A DNA stretch of 64,000 nucleotides from contig NC_064769.1 in assembly GCF_011397635.1 (NCBI RefSeq), positions 41,144,533 to 41,208,532 of the forward strand, in the 5' to 3' direction. Below the pieces are notes generated by a model. It saw only the letters and a list, made by a program, of their open reading frames with translations. It was not told where the DNA came from and ran no database searches. Each line of letters begins with the position of its first letter. The stretch's first letter is position 1. Origin of the DNA: Epinephelus fuscoguttatus (lineage: Eukaryota; Chordata; Actinopteri; Perciformes; Serranidae). Below, one piece after another: positions 11,401 through 26,304 of the stretch. Made by a program: the position numbers and the translations under genes.

Positions 11401-14400
11401 AGACCTGCTGGACCCTCTCAGTGAGAAAATTTAAAATCAGAATGAGAAGCTGGTGTGGGAGATTAAAGTAAGAGTCAAGTCTCTCAATTAAAATGTGAGG
11501 CTGCATTTTATTGAAAGCAGAAGAAAAATCTGCAAATACAAGTCTTGCATGAGCTCCAGGTGTTTCCAAGTGTTTGTGCAGAGTGTTCAAAAATAAAAAG
11601 CTTAGCGTCCTCCACACTTTTACCTGGCTGGTAAGTGATTTGCAGAGGATCCAGTTTTCCTGCTACAGAACACACAACAAAGTTCTTTATAATTTTCTCA
11701 AAATTTTTCATTACCAGTGAAGTAAGCACCACTGGTCTGAAGTCTTTCAGTTCTTTTGAATCCTTTGACATGGGGACAGGTATGACGGTTGACGTCTTCC
11801 AGATTGTGGGAATCTGACCCAGATCAGCACACATCTGGAAGAGTCTAGAGAACACCCCACTGAGCTGATCAGCACAGTGAATGAGATGTATGATGAGACC
11901 GTGTCACAGACATCATTCATGTCATCACTACATGCATCAAAGAAACATTCCCAGTTTGACCACTTGGAGCAGGCCTGAAGAGAGGAGATATTCTCCGCAG
12001 ACCAGCATTTCACTGATTTCTCCACACGTGGGAGCTGCCTGAAGGCAGATGTGTACAGAGGCATCACATACACACTGTTGTGGTAGGAAGATCCCAAAGA
12101 TGGCAGCAATCTGTAAGCAGGCTCACACAGCCATAACACAGGTCTAAGGTAGAGTTCCTCTGTGTGGTGGCACAGGTCACATACTGTTCATAAGTCCTCA
12201 GAATATTGTTCAAACAGCAGTAATTAAAATCACAGAGGACGAATTTCGGAGCATCCGGGCATATGGCGTCAAGACGGCTTGTTACGTCAGCAATCAGCTG
12301 AGCAGCAGCTGATGTGTTAGCACGAGGGTGGATGTAAACAATGGTGAAGAACAGTTACTGAAACTCTTGAGGCAAGTAAAAAGGCCGGAGTGAGATGGTC
12401 AAAAGTTCAATGTCAGGGGTACAAATCTTCTCCCGAATCATGACAGTGTGACATAGCAGCACACACCACCTCCCCGTCGCGTGTTGGTGATCTCCGGTGA
12501 CCGGTCCAGTCAGAGCGGAATGCCGAACCCACTAAATGACAGATCCTTGTCCCAGTCTGAATCACTTAGCCAGGTCTTGGTGAAGGCCGGTAAACAGGTA
12601 ACCCTCACTTTGTGTTTAAATTTGGCCCAGGCCTCCAGCTCATGCAACTTGTTGTAGAGAGACTGTGCATTACAGAGCAGAATCGAAGGAAGAGCAGGTA
12701 GCTTGCAGCAGTCATGAAGGCTCATATTCTTGAGTCTCCGACGAATTCCACCTCTTTTCTGACAAGTGGGTTTGGCTCTAGCATCGGTTCTGCTGAGCTG
12801 CAACAAAATATTCACTGGCACAACACTGTTACTTGTCTGAAGTTACAAGAGAAACTCCCGAGAGCATGTAATCCTGCCGGGGAAGACGCCGTGATGTGTG
12901 TTCACTCCGTACCAATACAGAGACCAAGGAGCAGAACACAAAGAAGCACAAACAGGTCCACAGGCGGCCTCATAGTCTATAAACTGGGTGCTTGAAACAC
13001 CAAAGAGAAACAATCATACACAACATGAAACACCTCACAGACAGAGGTAAGCTACACACGTCGCACACAGAGGAGCATGATGAGTTCAGATCTATAAAGT
13101 CCAGATCAGACCGAAGACTGACGACCAGACGAGTTCAGACAGGACGCTGCTGTCAGAGCTGGTGGTTGACAGGAAGTGACCACCATGAGACGGTGTATCA
13201 TCTCTAGTCAACGACTCTCTGTGCTTCTGATCTGTGAAGTTGACAGGAAGTGACCACCATGAGGCGGCGCATCATCTCTAGTTAACGACTCTGTGCTTCT
13301 GATCTGTAACGCTGACAGGAAGTGACCGCCATGAGACGGCGCATCATCTCTAGTCAACGACTCTCTGTGCTTCTGATCTGTAACATTGACAGGAAGTGAC
13401 CGCCATGAGACGGCGCATCATCTCTAGTCAACGACTCTCTGTGCTTCTGATCTGTAACGCTGACAGGAAGTGACCGCCATGAGACGGCGTATCATCTCTA
13501 GTCAACGACTCTCTGCGCTTCTGATCTGTAACGTTGACAGGAAGTGACCGCCATGAGACGACGTATCATCTCTAGTCAACGACTCTCTGCGCTTCTGATC
13601 TGTAACGCTGACAGGAAGTGACCGCCATGAGACGACGTATCATCTCTAGTCAACGACTCTCTGCGCTTCTGATCTGTAACGCTGACAGGAAGTGACCGCC
13701 ATGAGACGGCGTATCATCTCTAGTCAACGACTCTCTGCGCTTCTGATCTGTAACGTTGACAGGAAGTGACCGCCATGAGACGACGCATCATCTCTAGTCA
13801 ACGACTCTCTGCGCTTCTGATCTGTGACGTTGACAGGAAGTGACCGCCATGAGACGGCGTATCATCTCTAGTCAACGACTCTCTGCGCTTCTGATCTGTA
13901 ACGCTGACAGGAAGTGACCACCATGAGACGGCGTATCATCTCTAGTCAACGACTCTCTGCGCTTCTGATCTGTGACGTTGACAGGAAGTGACCGCCATGA
14001 GACGGCGTATCATCTCTAGTCAACGACTCTCTGCGCTTCTGATCTGTAACGCTGACAGGAAGTGACCGCCATGAGACGCCGTGTCATCTCTAGTCAACAA
14101 CTCTCAGAATTTCAGTTCTGATTTGCAGCTTTTCAGACTTATTTTGTGGCTGAATATAACTTGTAGTTTCTTAAAATCTGAATGAGGATAGTGATAGTGA
14201 GATACTGGCTACAGTGATGAAACAAAACCAGCATCAGATAGACTGTATTCATAATCAATACGCCACAATAATATAAATAACCAGCGCCAATTCATCAGTC
14301 AGTGAGAATGTGTGTGTGTGTCTGTTTGTGTGACTGTGTGTGTGTCTGTGTGTGTGTCTGTGTGTGTGTGTGTGTGTGAGACGAAGACAAAATGGCTGAC

Positions 14401-15706
14401 AGCAGCTGATCATAGGGGAAGAGGAAAACCTCTCACAGTGGGCGGGGGAGGTGTCTGTGATGTCCAATGTGACATAACGTCATTTGTGTTTTCACTCTAT
14501 ATATGCTTCCTTTAGGTAACATCATTAGGAATCACTCCATGATGACCATCAAATTCTGCTACAGAGACTGGATCACTTAATTGGCCTAAAAGGTTCTGCA
14601 CTGAGCTGGTTTAAATCTTATTTATCTGATCGTTTTCAGTTTGTTGACGTTCATAATGAATCATCCTTACGTACTAAAGTTTGTTTTGGAGTTCCGTAAG
14701 GTTCTGTGCTCGGACCAATCCTATTTACTCTATATATGCTTCCTTTTGGTAAAATCATTAGAAATCAGTCTATAAATTTCCATTGTTATGCGGATGATAC
14801 TCAGTTGTATTTATCAATGAAGCCAGAAGAAAGTAATCAATTAACTAAACTCCATAATTGCCTTAAAGACATAAAAACCTGGATGAGCACCAATTTCCTG
14901 ATGTTAAATTCAGACAAAACTGAAGTTATTGTTCTTGGCCCCAAACAACTCAGAGACTCTTTATCTGATGACATAGTTTCTCTAGATGGCATTGCTCTGG
15001 CCTCTAGCACTACCGTAAGAAACCTCGGAGTAATATTTGATCAAGATTTGTCTTTTAATTCTCATTTAAAACAAACCTCACGGACTGCATTTTTTCATCT
15101 GCATAATATTGCGAAAATTAGGCCTATCCTGACCCGAAAAGATGCAGAAAAATTGGTCCACGCTTTTGTTACCTCAAGGCTGGATTACTGTAACTCTCTA
15201 TTATCAGGTAGCTCTAGTAAGTCCTTAAAAACTCTCCAGCTAATTCAGAATGCAGCAGCACGTGTACTAACAGGAACTAAGAAACGCGATCATATCTCTC
15301 CTGTTTTAGCTTCTCTGCACTGGCTCCCTGTAAAATCCAGAATTGAATTTAAAATCCTACTGTTAACTTATAAAGCTCTAAATGGTCAAGCTCCGTCATA
15401 TCTTAGAGAGCTCATAGTGCCATATTATCCCACCAGAACACTGCGCTCTGAGAACGTGGTGGTCCCTAAAGTCTCCAAAAGTAGATCAGGAGCCAGAGCC
15501 TTCAGCTATCAGGCTCCTCTCCTGTGGAATCATCTTCCTGTTATGGTCCGGGAGGCAGACACCGTCTCCACATTTAAGACTAGACTTAAGACTTTCCTCT
15601 TTGATAAAGCTTATAGTTAGGGCTGGCTCAGGCTTGCCCTGTACCAGCCCCTAGTTAGGCTGACTTAGGCCTAGTCTGCCGGAGGACCCCCTATAATACA
15701 CCGGGC

Positions 15707-15749
<43 letters not shown>

Positions 15750-17619
15750 TCCTATTACTGCATCTTGCTAACTCGGCCATTCTGGATGTCACTAACTCGG
15801 CTTCTTCTCCGGAGCCTTTGTGCTCCACTGTCTCTCAGATTAACTCATATCACAGTGGTGCCTGGACAGCGTGATGTGTGTGGTTGTGCTGCTGCCGTGG
15901 TCCTGCCAGATGCCTCCTGCTGCTGCTGCCATCATTAGTCATTAGTCATACTTCTACTGTTATTATACACAAATGACTATTGTCACACATGTATACTGCC
16001 AGATATTAATATATACACTGAACAAAAATAGAAATGCAACACTTTTGTTTTTGCTCCCATTTTTCATGAGCTGAACTCAAAGATCTAAAACATTTTCTAT
16101 ATACACAAAAAAACATTTCCTCACAAATATTGTTCACAAATCTGTCTAAATCTGTATTTACAGATTTTGAACAGGTGTGCCTTAGGCTGGCAGAAAACCA
16201 GTCAGTATCTGGTGTGACCACCATTTGCCTCACGCAGTGCAACACATCTCCTTCCCATAGAGCTGATCAGTTTGTTGATCGTGGCCTGTGGAATGTTGGT
16301 CCACTCCTCTTCAATGGCTGTGTGAAGTTGCTGGATATTGGCAGGAACTGGAACACGCTGTCCTATACGCTGATCCAGAGCATCCCAAACATGCTCAATG
16401 GGTGACATGTCCGGTGAGTATGCTGGCCATGCAAGAACTGGGATGTTTTCAGCTTCTAGGAATTGTGTACAGATCCTTGCAACATGGGGCCGTGCATTAT
16501 CATGCTGCAACATGAGGTGATGGTCGTGGATGAATGGCACAACAATGGGCCTCAGGATCTCTTCACGATATCTCTGTGCATTCAAAATGCCATCAATAAA
16601 ATGCACCTGTGTTCGCTGTCCATAACATACGCCTGCCCATACCATAACTCCACCGCCACCATGGACCACTCGATCCACAACACTGACATCAGCAAACCGC
16701 CCCCCCACACGACGTCTCACACGCTGTCTGCCATCTGTCCTGAACAGTGAAAACCAGGATTCATCCGTGAAGAGAACACCTCTCCAACGTGCCAGACACC
16801 ATCGAATGTGAGCATTTGCCCACTCAAGTCGGTTATGACGACGACCTGCAGTCAGGTCGAGACCCCGATGAGGACAACGAGCATGCAGATGAGCTTCCCT
16901 GAGACGGTTTCTGACAGTTTGTGCAGAAATTCTCTGGTTATGCAAACCGATTGTTGCAGCAGCTGTCCGGATGGCTGGTCTCAGACGATCTTGGAGGTGA
17001 ACATGCTGGATGTGGAGGTCCTGGGCTGGTGTGGTTACACGTGGTCTGTGGTTGTGAGGCCGGTTGGATGTACTGCCAAATTGTCTGAAACGCCTTTGGA
17101 GGCAGCTTATGGTAGAGAAATGAACATTCAATTCACGGACAACAGCTCTGGTGGACATTCCTGCAGTCAGCATGCCAATTGCACGCTCCCTCAAAACTTG
17201 CGACATCTGTGGCATTGTGCTGTGCGATAAAACTGAACATTTCAGAGTGGCCTTTTATTGTGGCCAGCCTAAGGCACACCTGTGCAATATTCACGCTGTC
17301 TAATCAGCATCTTGACATGCCACACCTGTGAGGTGGGATGGATTATCTCGGCAAAGGAGAAGTGCTCACTAACACAGATTTAGACAGATTTGTGAACAAT
17401 ATTTGTGAGAAATGGTCTTTTGTGTGTATAGAAAATGTTTTAGATCTTTGAGTTCAGCTCACAAAAAATGGGAGCAAAAACAAAAGTGTTGCGTTTATAT
17501 TTTTGTTCAGTGTACTTTCAACATATTGTACCACAGTAACCAGAATTATAACTATAATATTATTATTTTCATTAACGTTGTTGTAAGCTACTGTCATTAC
17601 CGTCTGTCCTGCATCTCTT

Positions 17620-17657
<38 letters not shown>

Positions 17658-20600
17658 AATATGTGCGTTTACATGGAGCCATGTATTCTTTTTGCATTCG
17701 GGTTGGAAGTCCTACCCGAATAGGGTACTGGGGGTGGCAGTAGCTCAGTCCATAGGGACTTGGGTTGGGAACTGGAGGGTCGCCTGTCGAGTCCCCGTCT
17801 GGACCAAAGTATGGAGCGTGGACTGGTGGCTGGAGAGGTGCCAGTTCACCTCCTGGGCACTGCCGAGGTGCCCTTGAGCAAGGCACCGAACCCCCCATCC
17901 GCTCGGGGTGCCTCACCAAGGGCAGCCCCCTCACTCTGACATCTCTCCAATCTGTGCATGTATAGGTCCTGTTTATGCATGTGTGTGTCTTTTGGACCTG
18001 TGTGTAACTGACAAGTAAGAGTGAAAACATTGAATTTCCCCTCAGGGGGATTAATAAAGTAAATAAACTTAAACTTAACTTAAACTTAAATGCTCCTTGT
18101 AAACACCTCAACCCAAATGAAAACAGCCAACCCGAAAGAAAATCTAATCGGGTGCACAGGGGTGGAATATTCCTTTTCAGAACCCGAATGGAAGATTTTT
18201 TCTGTCTTGTATACACCTCCTACCCGATTGCAGCCATTCCGGTCTTTCTGCGCATGCTCGTTTCCTTGACCTTGTAGCGCAATGACGTATACAGTGTGCA
18301 TAGCAATGGGCTGAGACAGAGCAGTCAGACTCGTTGCACTAATCGGTTTCCATTCTCCACAGCATGGTCTTCTAACTCCCTTCTTTGACCTTCTACCTCC
18401 CTTCTCTTCCTCAACAAATGAAGCACTAGCAGAACAAGGTTGTTGTCGTACTGCTGCTTCAAGAATATAAGCAAAACAAGCCCAAAAAGGCACTAAGAAT
18501 GGCGTCGTCAAGCATCTTGTTATCCGGAGCGAGGACTACAGTGTTTTCTTCCGTTACACGTCACATCCGCCCCGCCCCCTAACCAATCAGAAACCTTCCC
18601 TGCCCCAAACCTTGCGCAGACCCAAATAAAGGTGATTAAACTGATCTCCGTGTAAACCCTCATTCGTAATGAATATTTCCCATGTGAACTACCTGGAAAA
18701 ACTTTAATTCCGAATGATTTCATTCAGATTTATTTCATTCTGAACGAAAAGCCATCATGTAACCGTAGCCAGTGTGTCATACGGATTACTGTTAATTTAT
18801 CATGCTGATCTGTTCTGTACGACATCTATTGCACGTCTGTCCGTCCTGGAAGAGGGATCCCTCCTCAGTTGCTCTTCCTGAGGTTTCTACCGTTTTTTCC
18901 CCGTTAAAGGGTTTTTTGGGTTTTTCCTGATCAGCTGTGAGGGTCATAAGGACAGAGGGATGTCGTATGCTGTAAAGCCCTGTGAGGCAAATTGTGATTT
19001 GTGATATTGGGCTTTATAAATAAAATTGATTGAATTGAATTGAACGTCATCATTTTACCGTCTCTGACATCATAGTGAAGTTTGAGCCTGAACGAATGTT
19101 TGAGTCACAGCGACCTTTGACCTTTGACACCGGCTCCGAGGCATAAAGACAGGAAGTAATGCAGGTCATAGCTGAAGTCCTACAGACTGCCCATATTAAC
19201 CTGAACTCACACATGCCTGTGTATTATGGGATGTCATGATGTCAGTTGTCATGGCCGCACTGTAGCTATAGGAGTTCCTAATAAAATGATAACACAGATT
19301 GATATTACAAACTGCGTGGTGGTCGGTTTTATCTGACGGCAAATAAAAGTCATGACATCTGACAGGAAGAAAAATGAATGGTGTTTACTTGAACTTTCTG
19401 CCGCTCTTCGCCTGTGTCCCTCCGTTCCACACAACGTCTCCATCCTCATAGAAAAAGAAAATGTCCAGTTTGACGTCGTCACTCAGAAATGAAAGTTCTA
19501 GACTGTCCTCCACCTGCATTTCAAAATAAAATACACACAACATAAAACACTCACCAAAATAAAACACACCCGCCAAAATAAAACACACCAAAATAGAACA
19601 CACATCAAAATAAAAAACATGTCAAAATAAAACATACATCAAAATAAAAACACATGTCAAATAAAACAGTAGGGATGCACCGAATATTCGGTAACCGAAT
19701 ATATTCGGCCGAATATTGCAAAAAACCACACATTCTGTATTCGGTGGAATAAGTTAAAAGCAAGGCCGAATAATAGCGGCGTGTTTTGATAACACAATCA
19801 AACAGCGTGCCGTGACGGGCGGAGTAAAATGTCGGCAGTGTGGCGATCCGTCCATCACGGCACTTGCATTTGCGACTAAAAATAGTTTTGAGCGAGCAAA
19901 ATAGGCTTAAATCATTCAGCACGCTGTGCGAGCAGCCTACAGATTTCAACCAGCAGCAGAAATGAAAGGCGAATCCCACCGATTGTGGGTTGAACGGGGG
20001 TCACAGACACAGACAGTAATGTATTCCTGTCAAATACGGCGGCCAATCGGCTTACCGGCGATGGAAAAGTCGGCTCCAATAATATCCTCTTCTTGGCGTC
20101 ACGACTGCCCAGAAGTACCTGAACAGCCGAGCCAGCCGAACACAGGTATGTGACGTGTCAGAGGACAAACGAGTCGTTCACGGCCCACAAACCTCACCGC
20201 ACTTTAGGGACTGTTCTTTACTTATGAAGGGACTGTTCTTTACTTGTCAGGGGAGGAGGGTGGCTGGTTGATTTTTATTTTATTTATTTATTTTATTTCA
20301 ATCCCCCCTATGTTAATCACTTATTGATGCTGTTTTTGAAGTATGAATAAGTCAATAAGTTATTTATTCCATTGAAATATCATTGATGTATTATAGAAAA
20401 GTGATTTATCTTTTTATAAATGACAAAAGGCACATCTGCCTCATTTCTGCTGTGGTATTGTGATACTACTCAGAACCATGATATTTTCATTGGTATCGTA
20501 CAGTGGGTCCCAATTTTGGTACCGTGACAACACTAATCTGGAGGGTTCATCTGCAAAAACTAATGAACAACTAAACAACAATATTCGGTATTTGGTACTC

Positions 20601-23600
20601 GGTATTCGGCCAAGCGTTTAATATTATTCGGCTTCGGCCACAAATTTTCATTTCGGTGCATCCCTATAAAACAGAGTAAAACACACATCAAATTAAAACA
20701 CACAAATTAAAGAAACATGTCAAAATAAATGTCAAAATAACAGAACAGAACACAAAAAACAAAAACAAAGTTTTCACCTTTCCAAACTTGTGTTTGAGCG
20801 CCAGGCCGGCGTCCCTGAACGCCGTGATGATGTCAGATCTGAAGTCCACGCTGAATATGCCAATATCGACGTCACGGCTGTACGAGATAACGCTGCACTG
20901 CCTGAACCAGCCTGCAGGGGGCGACAGACAGCCACAGAAGACATTTACTGACCAGGTTAACAACACGTTAAACACAGAGCAGACCAGAATCACAGACCAC
21001 CACAGACCATTGCCACAGACTACAGACCACCACAGACCATAATCACAGACCACCAAAGACCATAATCACTGACCACCAAAGACTACTACTACAGACCACC
21101 ACAGATCATAATCACAGACCACCACAGACCATTACTACAGACTACAGACCACCAAAGACCATTACTACAGACCACCACATCATTACTACAGACTACAGAC
21201 CACCAAAGACCATAATCACAGACAACCAAAGACCATAATCACTGACCACCAAAGACCATCACTACAGACTACAGACCACCCAAGACCATAATCACAGACC
21301 ACCAAAGACCATTACTACAGACCACCACATCATTACTACAGACTACAGACCACCAAAGACCATAATCACAGACCACCAAAGACCATTACTACAGACCACC
21401 ACATCATTACTACAGACTACAGACCACCCAAGACCATAATCACAGACCACCAAAGACCATTACTACAGACCACCACATCATTACTACAGACTACAGACCA
21501 CCAAAGACCATAATCACAGACAACCAAAGACCATAATAACTGACCACCAAAGACCATTACTACAGACCACCACATATCATTACTATAGACTACAGACCAC
21601 CAAAGACCATTACTACAGACTACATACCACCAAAGACCATAATCACAGACCACCAAAGACCATAATCACAGACCACCAAAGACCATAATCACTGACCATC
21701 AAAGACCATTACTACAGACACCACAGACCATTACTACAGACTAAAGACCACCAAAGACCATAATCGCAGACCACCAAAGACCATTACTACAAACTACAGA
21801 CCACCACAGACCATTACTACAGACTACAGACCACCAAAGACCATAATCACAGACCACCACAGACCATTACTACAGACTACAGACCACCAAAGACCATAAT
21901 CACAGACCACCAAAGACCATAATAACTGACCACCAAAGACTATTACGACAGACCACCACATATCATTACTACAGACTACAGACCACCAAAGACCATAATC
22001 ACAGACCACCAGACCATTACTACAGACTACAGACCACCAAAGACCATAATCACAGACCACCAAAGACCATTACTACAGACACCACAGACCATTACTACAG
22101 ACTAAAGACCACCAAAGACCATAATCACAGACCACCAAAGACCATAATCACTGACCATCAAAGACCATAATCACTGACCACCAAAGACCATTACTACAGA
22201 CACCACAGACCATTACTACAGACTGAAATTACAGAGCACTACAGGCCACCACAGACCATTACCAGACTACAGGCCACCACAGACCATTACCAGACTACAG
22301 ACCACCACAGACCATAATAACTGACCACCAAAGACCATTACTACAGGCCACCACAGACCATTACCACAGACCATTACTACAGACCACCACAGACCATAAC
22401 CACAGACCACCACAGACCATTACTACAGACCATAATTACAGACCCGCACAACAGACCATAACCACAGACCACCACAGACCATAACTACAGACCATGTCTA
22501 CAGACCATTACAGACCATAACTACAGACCACTACAAACCATAACTACAGACCTAACTAAAGATAACTACAGACCATGTCTACAGACCATAACTACAGATA
22601 ACTACAGACCATGTCTACAGACCATTACTGTCTATTACTACCGACCACTACATACCATCACTGCAGACCACTGTAGACCATGACTATAGATCATTACACA
22701 CCATAACTACAGACCATTACAGACCGTATCTACAGACCACTACAGACCATAACTACAGACCACTGCAGACCATTACTACAGATCACTATAGTCCATCGCT
22801 ACAGACCACTACAAACCATAACTACAAACCATAACTACAGACCATTACTACAGACCGTAACTAAAGATCACTACAGACCATTACTACAAACCATGTCTAC
22901 AGACCATTACAGACCATAACTACAGACCACTACAAACCATAACTACAGACCTAACTAAAGATAACTACAGACCATGTCTACAGACCATAACTACAGATAA
23001 CTACAGACCATGTCTACAGACCATTACTGTCTATTACTACCGCCCACGACATACCATCACTGCAGACCACTGTAGACCATGACTATAGATCATTACACAC
23101 CATAACTACAGACCATTACAGACCGTATCTACAGACCACTACAGACCATAACTACAGACCACTGCAGACCATTACTACAGATCACTATAGTCCATCGCTA
23201 CAGACCACTACAAACCATAACTACAAACCATAACTACAGACCATTACTACAGACCGTAACTAAAGATCACTACAGACCATTACTACAAACCATGTCTACA
23301 GATCATCACAGACCATAACTACAGACCACTGCAGACCATTACAGACCATAACTACAGACCACTACAGTCCATCACTACCGACCACTACATACCATCACTG
23401 CAGACCACTGTAGACCATGACTACAGACCATTACAGACCATAACTACAGACCATTACAGACCATATCTACAGACCACTAAAGATTATAACTACAGACCAT
23501 AACTACAGACCATGACTACAGACCATTACAGACCATGACTACAGACCACTATAGTCCATCACTACAGACCACTACTACAGACTGTAACTACAGACCACTA

Positions 23601-25821
23601 CAGATCACTACTACAGACCATAACTACAGACCACCGCAGACCATAACTACAGACTATAACTACAAACTACTGCAGACCACTACAGACCATACCTACAGAC
23701 CACTGTAGACCAATGTAGACCATAGAAGCAGACCATTAAAGGGATAGTGCACCCAAAAATGAAAATTCAGCCATTATCTTCTCACCCATATACCAATGGA
23801 GGCTCAGGCGAAGTTTTAGAGTCCAACTCCACCTAATGGAGGCTGACGGCGCCCCAGATTCAACCGTCCAAAAACACAAAATTGAGACCACATAATATCT
23901 CCATACTGCTCGTCGTAGTGATCCAAGTGTCCTGAAGCCCAGGCATAAAAAGTTGTTTGGAAAAACGTCAGTTGAACTGTTTTTAGCCTCTCTGTAGCCT
24001 GTAGCTCTGACTGCCTCTCTGTGCACCGTATGTGTGTGTGCTTGCGTGAGACATGGGCACCGCGTTCATGTGTGTTCACATGCTTGCGTTGTTCTCGGGG
24101 TGCACAGAGAAGCAGTTAGAGCTGCAAGCTACAATGAGGCTAAAAAGCAGCAGTATGGAGATATTTTGTGGTTTCAATCATGTGTTTTTGGACGTTTGAA
24201 TCTGGGGCGCCGTCAGCCTCCATTAGGTGGAGTTGTGTTGCTACCTCCTCTTCCCTGGGATCTTCGCAAGTGATGTGAGGACTCTAAAACTTTACCTGGG
24301 CCTCCCTCGGCATATGGGTGAGTAGATAATGGATGAATTTTCATTTTTGGGTGCACTATCCCTTTAAAGAGTTTTTAGAAATAAATATCATTTTATCACC
24401 ACATCAGTCCGGTTTTAGAAAACAACACAGCACGACAACAGCTGCTATTAAGGTGGTCAATGACATTATCAAGGCACTGGACTGCAAAAAATATTGTGCA
24501 GCTCTTTTCATCAATTTGTCAAAGGCCTTTGAATAGTAGATCATGTTACCCTGGCAGATAGACTCTGTAAAATTGGCCTATCTAAGCATGCTGTACACTG
24601 GTTTGCTAATTATTTGTCAGGCAGAACACATAGTGTTCAGTTTGCTGGGTCTTCCTCTGCATTCCTCCCAGTGTTAAAAGGTGTTCCTCAGGGTTCCATA
24701 CTGGGGCCATTGTTGTTTTCTATATATGTAAATAATCTCTGTGACAATCAAATGCTGCTTATCATTTTTATGCAGATGATACCGTCATCTATTGTTCATC
24801 CCCTTCAGTTGTTAAAGCTGTGTAATACCTGCAGTCTGATCCACTTAACTCAACCTAAGCTGGTGTTAAATGCAGAAAAATCCAAAATTATGCGTTTTTT
24901 CAAATGGCAAAGACTTAACATCTGATCTTCCAAAGATCTTGACTACTCGAGGGATTGAAATTGAAATTGTTACAATGTTCAAGTATTCAGGTATTATCAC
25001 TGATCAGAACTTGTCTTTCAAAGCACATATTGAAAACCTTGTCGCCAAGCTGAAGGTTAAATTGGTCTTCTTCTTTAGAAATAAATCCAACTTCTCCCTT
25101 CAGGCAAGAAGACACTTGATATGTGCAACTTTTTTACCTCTGCTGGATTATGGTGATCTGCTTTTCATGAATGCAGCTGACCAGTATCTAAAGAAGTAAG
25201 ACACTGCGTACCATTGTTCTTTGCGCTTATTTACTGGTTGCGGAAATCGCATACACCATTGTACTCTGTATGCCACTGCTAAATGGCTGTCTTTGTATGT
25301 CCACAGGCTCTCACATTGGTTGGTTTATATATTAATCTATTCTTGGCCTTGTTCCCTCTTATCTTTCTACATACATGTGCAGAAACCAAAATCAATATGG
25401 CCTTCGCTCTCATAATATTCTTCAAATGCTGGTTCCAAGGGTGAGAACAGTACTCGGCAAAAAAGCTTTTAAATATGCTGCTCATTTGTCTTGGAATAAG
25501 CTTCAGAAGGATATGAAATTGGCAGAGCTGATCACTGTGGGGGAGTTAAAGTCGATTTTAAAGGATGGAGAAATTTGCTCTTTAAGTCAATGTGACTATT
25601 CCTAAATTATTTCAGAAATTGTACTCAAATCATATTTATTCTTGTCCTGACCTTGTATCTCGTGTTGCATACTGTGTTTTTTTTTAATCATTTGTTATGT
25701 GTGAGACAGTTGTATGTGTCTGTTTGCCTTGTAACTTGTAACAATGTTGTATGCTGCCCTCTTGGCCAGGTCACTCTTGAAAGATTTTTGATCTTAATGA
25801 GGCTTTTACCTGGTTAAATAA

Positions 25822-25889
<68 letters not shown>

Positions 25890-25897
25890 CACATATA

Positions 25898-25957
<60 letters not shown>

Positions 25958-26272
25958 AGGGCGGCACGGTGGTGGTTAGCACTGTCGCCTCACAGCAAGA
26001 GGGTTGCCGGTTCAATCCCGGGTCTGGGAGCCCTTGGCTTCCTCCCACAGTCCAAAGACATGCAGATTGGGGACTAGGTTAATTGATAACTCTAAATTGT
26101 CCATAGGTGTGAATGTGAGTGTGAATGGTTGTTTGTCTCTATGTGTCAGCCCTGTGACAGTCTGGTGACCTGTCCAGGGTGAACCCTGCCTCTCACCCAG
26201 TGTCAGCTGGGATAGGCTCCAGCCCCCCCGCGACCCTCAAGAGGATGAAGCGGTTAGAAGATGAATGAATGA

Positions 26273-26304
<32 letters not shown>

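Larger units (their letters stand above)
14494..19043 (+). mobile_element. L2/CR1-like LINE copy A, 5'-truncated, with nested insertions
   Basis: Homologous to the 3' half of LINE copy B at 30158-35166: reverse transcriptase, C-terminal domain, pyrimidine-rich 3' UTR and the tail TTTATAAATAAAATTGATTG. Its first 50 bases (14494-14541) match a segment that lies about 180 bases further downstream in copy B, after which the order jumps back, so the 5' junction is rearranged. A Tc1-like element (16016-17512) and a MITE (about 17663-18768) interrupt its 3' UTR; copy B shows both sites without these insertions. Located in fktn intron 9. Confidence 0.9.

Noticed and set aside
13166-14110. Possible CRISPR-like array
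   Set aside because: Whole 74-bp units are repeated with no variable spacers, in a vertebrate genome.
16288-17230. Plus-strand ORFs of 75-140 codons
   Set aside because: Antisense shadows of the Tc1-like transposase.
20688-22063. Short ORFs with Trp/Val/Cys repeats (e.g. [12 protein letters not shown])
   Set aside because: Reading frames of the CAGACCA array; the first overlaps the true exon 8 only because exon 8 lies in the same open stretch.
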